From IMG/VR virus record IMGVR_UViG_3300027770_000164, positions 1 through 33,389 of that record: a DNA stretch of 33,389 nt. One strand, written 5' to 3'. Both the position numbers and the translations under genes were made by a program. The stretch comes from a virus. Shown piece by piece: positions 27,350 through 33,389 of the stretch; position 1 is the stretch's first letter; each line of letters begins with the position of its first letter. The notes under the pieces are model-generated. The model made no database searches. It saw nothing but the letters and a program-made list of their open reading frames with translations, and was not told where the DNA came from.

Positions 27350-28020
27350 TGGCTGATACAACAACAACATACCTTGGGCTGACAAAACCGGAAGTTGGCG
27401 CGTCCACTGATACATGGGGGACGAAGCTAAACACGGATCTTGACAGCATCGACGCGCTGTTCACGACCGGTCCGGTTCTGTTGCTGACGAAAGGCGGGAC
27501 GGGCGCAGCAACGGCATCTGGCGCACGAACGGCCCTCGGGCTTGGCACGATTGCGACTCAGGCAGCTTCCGCGGTTGCCGTTACAGGCGGCACCGTTACC
27601 GGGCTAACATCGCTGGAAAACTCGCCTATTGGCCAGACTACGCCAGCTGCGATCAAGGGCACCATCGTCACAATCGGCACGAAGATTGTTTTCCCCGATG
27701 CGACGGAGCAGTCGACATCTGCTGGCTCGTTCACGGCTGGCTTCCAGTCGATCACCACAAACACAACGCTGACGCTAACGTATCAGGACCACTACGTGAA
27801 AGTCAGCACTGCTGGCGGCGCGGTGACGGCGACACTATTTACTGCGGTAGGGAATACGGGAAAACTTGTCCAGATCAAGAAAACGACATCGGATTCAAAC
27901 GCGGTTACAGTAGCGACGACGGGCGGTCAAACTATTGACGGCCAATCAACGGTGACGATTGCCAGACAGTACGACGCCTACACATTCGTTTCTGACGGCA
28001 CAAACTGGGGGATTTACTAA
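27349..28020 (+). CDS. Tail fibre protein, 223 aa
   Basis: ATG 27349 overlaps the upstream TAA as TAATG, with GAGG before it. The N-terminus (YLGLTKPEVGASTDTWGTKL, then NTDLDSIDALF) and the following LTKGGTGAATASGARTALGL block are typical of phage tail fibres, as is the beta-rich C-terminus ending YDAYTFVSDGTNWGIY. It probably forms a trimeric fibre and works with the adhesin encoded next. Confidence 0.8.
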   Translation: MADTTTTYLGLTKPEVGASTDTWGTKLNTDLDSIDALFTTGPVLLLTKGGTGAATASGARTALGLGTIATQAASAVAVTGGTVTGLTSLENSPIGQTTPAAIKGTIVTIGTKIVFPDATEQSTSAGSFTAGFQSITTNTTLTLTYQDHYVKVSTAGGAVTATLFTAVGNTGKLVQIKKTTSDSNAVTVATTGGQTIDGQSTVTIARQYDAYTFVSDGTNWGIY

Positions 28021-28743
28021 ATGTCATATATTTCAGGGCGCGTACAGAAAAGCCAGACCTTCACCAGTTCTGGGACTTTCACGCCGTCTGCCGCGTTGCT
28101 TGCGGCGGGCTACGTCGAAGTCATCGCGGTTGGGGGTGGCGGTGGTGGGGGACGGGACTCTTTAGGTGGAGCGGGTGGTGGTGGCGGCTCAGTCAATCAC
28201 GCTTTCGGGATAAACGTCACGGCGAACGTGACAGTCACAATCGGCGCGGGTGGCGCAGCGGGCAGTGGTACAGCGGGCACTGCCGGGTCAAGCACGACAT
28301 TCGGGTCGCTATTGACGGCTACGGGCGGGCAGGGCGGCAGTGCAGGGGCAGCGGCAAGCGGCGGCGCATCGGGGAACTCGGTTGCATCGTCCGGCGGCGG
28401 GCGATGGATAGATAACAACTACACCGGCGTCGGCGTGGGTTCCGGGGGCGGTGGCGGCGCAGGTGGTGCAGGGCTAAACGGATTTACGCTTCTTGCTACA
28501 ACCGCTCAAGGGCACGGGGGCGGCGGCGGAATCGGAACAGAAGGGTACGGGGGCGGTGGTGGAGGGATGGGATCTTATACTGGCGGCGCAGGTTCATGCG
28601 GTGGCGGCAACGGTGCCACACCAGCGGCATCAGGCACGGCTGGCGCAGCCAACACTGGCGGCGGCGGCGGTGGTGGCTATAGTGCCACTTACCCGGCGGG
28701 CGCGGGCGGCTCAGGAATCGTGATCGTTCGGTGGTGGGAATAG
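28021..28743 (+). CDS. Glycine-rich tail adhesin, 240 aa
   Basis: ATG 28021 directly follows the fibre gene stop. The N-terminal domain (SQTFTSSGTFTPSA, then EVIAVGGGGGGG) and the C-terminal GGSGIVIVRWWE are the known ends of glycine-rich phage adhesin domains. Between them are many Gly runs (SGGGGGAGGAG, GHGGGGGIG, NTGGGGGGGYS) that can pack as polyglycine-II helices, as in the tip adhesins of some T4-like phages. The loops between Gly runs would contact the receptor, so this is the prime candidate for host recognition. Confidence 0.78.
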   Translation: MSYISGRVQKSQTFTSSGTFTPSAALLAAGYVEVIAVGGGGGGGRDSLGGAGGGGGSVNHAFGINVTANVTVTIGAGGAAGSGTAGTAGSSTTFGSLLTATGGQGGSAGAAASGGASGNSVASSGGGRWIDNNYTGVGVGSGGGGGAGGAGLNGFTLLATTAQGHGGGGGIGTEGYGGGGGGMGSYTGGAGSCGGGNGATPAASGTAGAANTGGGGGGGYSATYPAGAGGSGIVIVRWWE

Positions 28744-28749
28744 CGATCC

Positions 28750-30228
28750 ATGTTGATCCCGCTCAAAATCCCGCCCGGAATCTACCGGAACGGCACTAAC
28801 TACCAGGCGCAGGGCAGGTGGTACGATGCCTCGCTTGTGCGGTTTTTTGAGGGGACAATTCGGCCTGTTGGCGGCTGGCGGCGTCCGTTATCTGGGGCCG
28901 TGTCTGGGCTGGCTCGGGGTATGTTTCCGTGGCGCGATTACGGCACAAACCGGTGGGTCGCAATCGGGACACACTCTGGGTTGTACATTTACAACGGCGG
29001 TTCGCTCTACAACGTGACGCCATCCGGTTTCTCGTCTGGACGCGCTGACTCTCTGCCGGGTAACGGCTTTGGTGGCGGTGTCTTCGGTACCGGAGCCTTC
29101 GGCGCTGCGCCAGTAGTAGTGGGCGTTCTGGACGCCACAACCTGGAGTTTTGACAACTGGGGGCAGTACCTTGTGGGGTGCTCAAACTACGACGGCAAGC
29201 TCTACCAGTGGGAACTCAACACAGGAACAATTGCGGCGGTAATATCGGGCGCTCCTACCGGGTGCGTTGCCACGATGGTGACAGCGGAACGCTACCAGTT
29301 GGCGCTTGGGGCTTCCTCAAATCCGCGCCAGATTAAGTGGTGCGATCAGGAAGTTAACACCACCTGGACGCCATCAAGTACGAATACTGCGGGCGACGTT
29401 GAGTTACAGACGAACGGTCGGATTCGCTGCGGGCGACGGCTTCCTAATGAAGTTCTGATCTGGACAGATACAGACGTTCACTCCCTGCAATACGTTGGGC
29501 CTCCCTTCATTTACGCAGTGCGGCGCGTTGGCGGGTTCTGCGGCATCGCAGGGCCGAATGCAGTGGCCGTGATTGAGGCTGGCGCGGCATGGATGGGCGG
29601 GAACGGGTTCTTTTACTACGATGGCGCTCTGCGGGATATCCCCTGCGACGTGTCGGATTATGTGTTTGGCGACATCAATCTGGTGCAGCTTGCGAAAGTC
29701 TACGCGGGTCACAATTCCAAGTTTGGCGAGGTCTGGTGGTTTTACTGTTCGTCGGCAAGCAATGAGGTGGACCGCTACGTTACTTGGAACTACCGCGAGA
29801 AGACGTGGAACATTGGGAGCCTTGCGCGGACCTGCTGGGCGGATTCTGGCGTGTTCCCGTACCCAATGGCGGTGGACTCTAGCGGCTACGTCTACGAACA
29901 CGAGTATGGATGGACAAACAACGGCACGGCCATCACGACTGGGCGCTATGCCACTTCAGGGCCTGTGGAACTCGGCACCGGGGAGCAGATCATGGCGGTA
30001 CGGCAGATGGTGCCTGACGAGAAAACTTCGGGGCAGGTAAACATGACGTTCACGACCAAATTTACGCCAGAGGGCGACACGTCAAGCTATGGACCTTATA
30101 CGCCATCGGCCTACACTGATATGCGATTTACTGGACGACAAGTTGCGATGCAGTTGCTTGGGGCGACGGATGCGGATTGGCGCGTCGGCAATATCAGGCT
30201 TGATGCTGTAGCAGGGGGGCGGCGATGA
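28750..30228 (+). CDS. Tail hub / DNA-stabilisation-like structural protein, 492 aa
   Basis: The product starts LIPLKIPPGIYRNGTNYQAQ, GRWYDASLVRFFEGTIRPVG and GWRRPLSG, a start shared by large structural proteins of many podoviruses that are likened to P22 gp10 stabilisation protein or to T7 gp12. The body is beta-rich with repeated Gly/Trp/Tyr turns, compatible with a propeller (IGTHSGLYIYNGGSLYNV, WDNWGQYLVGC-like strands, MVTAERYQLALGASSN). It likely closes the tail below the adaptor. Confidence 0.68.
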   Translation: MLIPLKIPPGIYRNGTNYQAQGRWYDASLVRFFEGTIRPVGGWRRPLSGAVSGLARGMFPWRDYGTNRWVAIGTHSGLYIYNGGSLYNVTPSGFSSGRADSLPGNGFGGGVFGTGAFGAAPVVVGVLDATTWSFDNWGQYLVGCSNYDGKLYQWELNTGTIAAVISGAPTGCVATMVTAERYQLALGASSNPRQIKWCDQEVNTTWTPSSTNTAGDVELQTNGRIRCGRRLPNEVLIWTDTDVHSLQYVGPPFIYAVRRVGGFCGIAGPNAVAVIEAGAAWMGGNGFFYYDGALRDIPCDVSDYVFGDINLVQLAKVYAGHNSKFGEVWWFYCSSASNEVDRYVTWNYREKTWNIGSLARTCWADSGVFPYPMAVDSSGYVYEHEYGWTNNGTAITTGRYATSGPVELGTGEQIMAVRQMVPDEKTSGQVNMTFTTKFTPEGDTSSYGPYTPSAYTDMRFTGRQVAMQLLGATDADWRVGNIRLDAVAGGRR

Positions 30229-30434
30229 GACTTCCAGACCCTGGGGCGCGTTACGTCCAAACTGAAGAAGCACGTCGAAACCGAGAAATCGAATTGGCCG
30301 ACACGCGAAACCTCAAGCGCCAGCAGGACATCGAACTGGTTTCCGGGATGCGTCTGATTATGACCTCGCCCAACGGGACGCGGTACACAATCACCGTAAG
30401 CAATGCAGGCGCAGTTTCGGGGACCGCGATATGA
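30225..30434 (+). CDS. Small conserved tail-module protein, 69 aa
   Basis: ATG 30225 overlaps the previous stop. The product starts LPDPGARYVQTEEARRNREI, a coil with ADTRNLKRQQDIEL, then GMRLIMTSPNGTRYTITVSN. This small protein is common at this place in podovirus tail modules. Function unknown. Confidence 0.7.
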   Translation: MRLPDPGARYVQTEEARRNREIELADTRNLKRQQDIELVSGMRLIMTSPNGTRYTITVSNAGAVSGTAI

Positions 30435-30802
30435 ATGTCGATTTCAATCAGGCTGGTATCGAAGCAGCTCTGGAATACGCCGGGGGAACGCACACTTATG
30501 AACACGTCCGCGAGGCCATCATTCGGGGCGAACTTCAGTATTGGGAACGCGGGGACTCATTTATGGTGACCGAACTGGAACATTACCCGATCAAGAAAGT
30601 CTGCCATTTGTTTCTGGCTGGCGGTTCGCTCGAAGGGCTGCGGGAGATGTTGCCGGGTCTGGAGCGGTGGGCAATTGCGCAAGGGTGCAAAGCTCTGACG
30701 TTGACAGGTAGGCCTGGATGGCAACGGTCGTTTCTGGTGGATGACGGGTATTTGGTGAAGTGGTTTTCGATGGCAAAGGAGTTGAGCAATGGGCAAGGGT
30801 AA
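30431..30802 (+). CDS. GNAT-like acyltransferase-fold protein, 123 aa
   Basis: ATG 30431 overlaps the upstream stop. The 123-aa product resembles small GNAT-fold proteins in podovirus internal-protein modules: REAIIRGELQYWERGDSFMV, VCHLFLAGGSLEGLREMLPG, LERWAIAQGCKALTLTGRPG and WQRSFLVDDGYLVKWFSM. The GRPGWQRSF segment stands where acetyl-CoA loops lie, but the classic Q/RxxGxG/A motif is not clear, so catalysis is doubtful. A structural role, like T7 gp13, is also possible. Confidence 0.65.
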   Translation: MNVDFNQAGIEAALEYAGGTHTYEHVREAIIRGELQYWERGDSFMVTELEHYPIKKVCHLFLAGGSLEGLREMLPGLERWAIAQGCKALTLTGRPGWQRSFLVDDGYLVKWFSMAKELSNGQG

Positions 30803-32861
30803 CAAGACCACAACGAAGACGGATCAGACGCAGACAAGCAACAATACAGCGTCAACGGCTATCGACCCAATTATTCAGCAGCAGGTTTACAAAAACATTG
30901 AGGACGCGAACAAGACGGCGGCGGGCTATACGCCTGCAACTATAGGCGGGCCTGCGGGATTTACGGCTGACCAGTTGGCCGCGTTTGAAGCTGCCAGAAA
31001 AATTGGTGGTACAGGTTCAGAATCTGTAGCGGCTGGAAAAGATGCGGCCATGCGTGCGGCGGGATATACTCCAGACCAAATCAAGGCCGCAACCTACGAC
31101 CCTGCAATGTTTCAGGGTAACGCCAATTACACGGCGCAAGGCTTCAACGGGCCTACAGGCTACGATGCGACGGGCTATAACGCTCAGGGCTATCAGGCAG
31201 CAACGGCAGCGTCTCAGGGCTACGACGCGGCAAAGGCAGAAGGTGCTCAGGGATACGGCACCCAGCAGGCGCAGGCAGCAAGCCTAAATCGTGGCCAGGT
31301 TCGCGATATCAGCGGGGGCAGCACGCTCGAACAGTTGCCGCAATACCTGAAAGGATTCGACCAGTCCTATCAGCAAAACGTCATCGACTCGGCTCTCAGC
31401 GACCTGAACCGGGCGCGGATCATGACCACGCAAGGCAACGACGCGGCTGCGGCTCGTGCCGGGGCTTTTGGATCTCGGCGGGATATCCTGGACGCTGAAA
31501 CCAATCGGGGGTTTGCGGACGCAGCAGCAAGGACTTCTGCGGAACTCAGAAATCAGGGATTCCAGACGGCATTGGGGTCGTTATCTCAGGATCAGCAGCG
31601 GCAACTAGCGGCAGGCGCTGCGAACCAAAACGCAGACACCAGCGTCTACGGAGCAAACGCAAACTTTCAGCAGTCTGCCAACCTGAGCAACGCGGAAGCA
31701 GCAAATCAAGCAGCGGCGTTTAAGGCGCAGGCAGGAAATCAGTTCACGCTGACAAACGCGCAAGCGGAAAACCAAGCTCGGGCGATGGCTGCGGAATCTG
31801 CCAACTCAGCGGCGCTGGCAAACGCTTCAATGGCAACCGGGGCGAACCGGGATAACGCGGCATCGACAAACGCGGCGCGGCAGTTCGGGGCATCGGAAAC
31901 GAACAACGCAAGACAGTTTAGCACCGGGCTTGGCGCTCAAGTAGGGACATCGAACGCGGCGGCACAGAACGCGGCTGGCCAGTTCAATGCGGGCCAAAAC
32001 GTAACGGTCGGGCTGGCAAACCAAGGAGCAGCGAACGCGGCGGGGCAATTTAACGCAAACTCGAGAAATCAGGCAGCAGGCGCAAATCAGGCGGCGGGGC
32101 TGACGGGGAACGCGCAAAATTTGGCGGCAGGGCAAACGCTGGCCAACATTGGTGGGCAACAGCAGGGCATGGCTATCAATGGCGCAAACGCGCTAAATCA
32201 GGTCGGAACCCAGCAGCAAGGCTATAACCAGAGCGTTGTCGATGTCAACAACGCCAACGCAGACCGCCAAGCGCAAGCGGAAATCGAACGGCTAAGGATT
32301 CAAAAGAGCGGACTAGAAGGGGCCGTCTATGGCACGACACAGACCGGCAGCGGCACAAACACAAATCAGGGCACGCAGACGGTAAACCAACAGCAGGGAT
32401 GGGGCACGACCCTTGCCGGGTTGGTCGGGACCGGGCTACAGATCGGTGGCGCAATCGCCTCGGGCGGGGCGTCGGGACTAACAGGCGCATTTTCTGGGAG
32501 CAAGCCAGCGTACGGATATTCACCAATAGGCAACATGCAGACCAGTAACGGGGTGCTTGATCTCCCGAACAGGGGCCTAACATCAGCAGGTGCGCAGGGG
32601 CTGTACCCTTCCGATGCGCGACTCAAGAAGAACGTCATCCGAATCGGATCGCCTCTTATGAAGGTCAAGCGCATGACGGGCGTCAACTACGACTGGAAGG
32701 GCGGTGGCGCTGATTCCGGGCTGCTGGCTCAGGACGTGGCAAAGGCGTCACCTCGGGCAGTCAGGACCATCGGCGGGATTAAGGCGTACAATCCGGCTCC
32801 GGTTCTCGGGCTGCTCGTAGAATCGGTAAAAGAACTGGATAAAAGGATGGCGAAGCGATGA
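30789..32861 (+). CDS. Large Ala/Gln/Asn-rich virion protein with C-terminal Peptidase_S74 chaperone
   Basis: ATG 30789 (AGGAG upstream) starts inside the previous gene. The 690-aa product has a polar N-terminus, GY-rich tandem repeats (about 110-160), a helix with QQNVIDSALSDLNRARI, and a long Ala/Asn/Gln-rich stretch with NAAGQFNAGQN-type repeats (about 370-430). The C-terminus from Ser608 reads SDARLKKNVIRIGSPL, then GVNYDWKGGGADSGLLAQDV and PAPVLGLLVESVKELDKR, an intramolecular chaperone (S74) that cuts itself off at the Ser after trimerisation. Its place suits an internal or ejection protein, or a tail-tip fibre. Confidence 0.75.
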   Translation: MGKGNKTTTKTDQTQTSNNTASTAIDPIIQQQVYKNIEDANKTAAGYTPATIGGPAGFTADQLAAFEAARKIGGTGSESVAAGKDAAMRAAGYTPDQIKAATYDPAMFQGNANYTAQGFNGPTGYDATGYNAQGYQAATAASQGYDAAKAEGAQGYGTQQAQAASLNRGQVRDISGGSTLEQLPQYLKGFDQSYQQNVIDSALSDLNRARIMTTQGNDAAAARAGAFGSRRDILDAETNRGFADAAARTSAELRNQGFQTALGSLSQDQQRQLAAGAANQNADTSVYGANANFQQSANLSNAEAANQAAAFKAQAGNQFTLTNAQAENQARAMAAESANSAALANASMATGANRDNAASTNAARQFGASETNNARQFSTGLGAQVGTSNAAAQNAAGQFNAGQNVTVGLANQGAANAAGQFNANSRNQAAGANQAAGLTGNAQNLAAGQTLANIGGQQQGMAINGANALNQVGTQQQGYNQSVVDVNNANADRQAQAEIERLRIQKSGLEGAVYGTTQTGSGTNTNQGTQTVNQQQGWGTTLAGLVGTGLQIGGAIASGGASGLTGAFSGSKPAYGYSPIGNMQTSNGVLDLPNRGLTSAGAQGLYPSDARLKKNVIRIGSPLMKVKRMTGVNYDWKGGGADSGLLAQDVAKASPRAVRTIGGIKAYNPAPVLGLLVESVKELDKRMAKR

Positions 32862-33389
32862 ATCTTCTCAGCACTATCGGGCGCGGCATTAAGGGCGCTG
32901 GCAGGGGTATTCTTTCCGGCATCGACAACGCGGCGGTGGGTTCCCTGACGGGCGGCGGGCTGATGGATGCTGCGCTTGGATCTAACGGGCAACCGTTCAC
33001 GCCAACGGACCAGCAGCGCAAGGGGCTACGCGGACAGTACCTCATGGGGATCGGCTCGGCGTTGCAACAGGGCCGACCGATTGCTGAAGGTATTCAGCAG
33101 TACCAGCAAAACGCCATCGGCCAGATCCAGGCAGGGCAGCAGGCGGAACAGCAGAACAAAGCGCGAACCATGAGGACCGCATTCCAGACGGAATTGCAAG
33201 GGGCAACAACGCCGGAATCTCAACGGGCCGTTATGGTGAAGTGGGCACCGTTCTTCCCGAAGGAAGTTCAGGACCTGGCCGGGGCACTCAAAGCAACAAA
33301 GCCCGACCAGTTGACTATTAAGAGCACTGACACCTATACGGGCAAAGATGGCAAGCCTGTTTTGGTGGATACGTTCAGCGACGGTTCAC
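32858..33389 (+). CDS. Internal virion (ejection-type) protein, 3' end outside window
   Basis: ATG 32858 overlaps the upstream stop and the frame stays open to the window end (177 codons). The visible part has a Gly-rich start (LLSTIGRGIKGAGRGILSGI), a Gln-rich helical region (GIQQYQQNAIGQIQAGQQAE) and then a KWAPFFPKEVQDLAGALK segment. Gln/Ala-rich helices at this position are typical of proteins ejected with the DNA. The rest lies beyond the edge. Confidence 0.6.
   Translation, partial: MNLLSTIGRGIKGAGRGILSGIDNAAVGSLTGGGLMDAALGSNGQPFTPTDQQRKGLRGQYLMGIGSALQQGRPIAEGIQQYQQNAIGQIQAGQQAEQQNKARTMRTAFQTELQGATTPESQRAVMVKWAPFFPKEVQDLAGALKATKPDQLTIKSTDTYTGKDGKPVLVDTFSDGS

Noticed and set aside
28130-28700. 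GGTGGCGG-type repeats resembling a repeat array
   Set aside because: They are glycine codons of the adhesin, irregular in length and spacing; not a CRISPR array or structured DNA repeat.
27349-28743. Possible diversity-generating retroelement target, given fibre and adhesin genes
   Set aside because: No reverse transcriptase, template repeat or matching variable repeat was seen in the window.

Overview
The window is part of a tailed double-stranded DNA bacteriophage genome with podovirus-like gene content. It holds a lysis cassette, a RecT-family annealase, a replication initiator and DnaB helicase pair, terminase subunits, a large portal, a scaffold, a SU10-type capsid protein, short-tail adaptor and stabilisation-like proteins, fibre genes and internal (ejection-type) proteins. 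The sequence is GC-rich and tightly packed, most junctions are ATGA, GTGA or TAATG overlaps, and Shine-Dalgarno (SD) sites and sigma70-like promoters look bacterial. The host cannot be fixed. Sec signal peptides and a two-membrane-protein lysis cassette fit a Gram-negative or other diderm host. No integrase, tRNA gene or CRISPR array was seen. Both ends cut through genes.

Layout. (1) 1-1240 (+): end of a lysis or late operon with an L,D-transpeptidase-like enzyme and two small membrane proteins, closed by an intrinsic terminator. (2) 1242-1749 (-): a short leftward operon, divergent from (3) 1840-9549 (+), the early operon. This carries small zinc-finger and membrane proteins, an HNH endonuclease, a Bet/RecT annealase, a DUF1064 nuclease-like protein, an O-like initiator containing an iteron array (candidate origin), DnaB and more small proteins. 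(4) 9474-16541 (-): a leftward array of about 20 mostly very small accessory genes, several with CxxC motifs, transcribed towards the early operon and overlapping it tail to tail. (5) 16793-19113: terminase small subunit on + and large subunit on -, convergent around a repeat-rich spacer. (6) 19182 to the end (+): the virion operon, started by a strong sigma70-type promoter with two palindromic operators and apparently no leader. Order: portal, scaffold, capsid, terminator, glycosyltransferase, adaptor, four genes with signal peptides, fibre proteins, glycine-rich adhesin, stabilisation-like protein, and internal proteins, one with a Peptidase_S74 chaperone domain.

The most unusual signals are not coding. 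They are an 11-bp-period iteron array inside the initiator gene; three leader hairpins with covarying stems and an invariant loop carrying the SD; a repeated CTATTTTT promoter element upstream of the leftward array; a small gene flanked by 23-bp direct repeats at the end of a Cys-rich gene; and a recurring gene junction in which the codons for a C-terminal VVA also form the next ribosome binding site.
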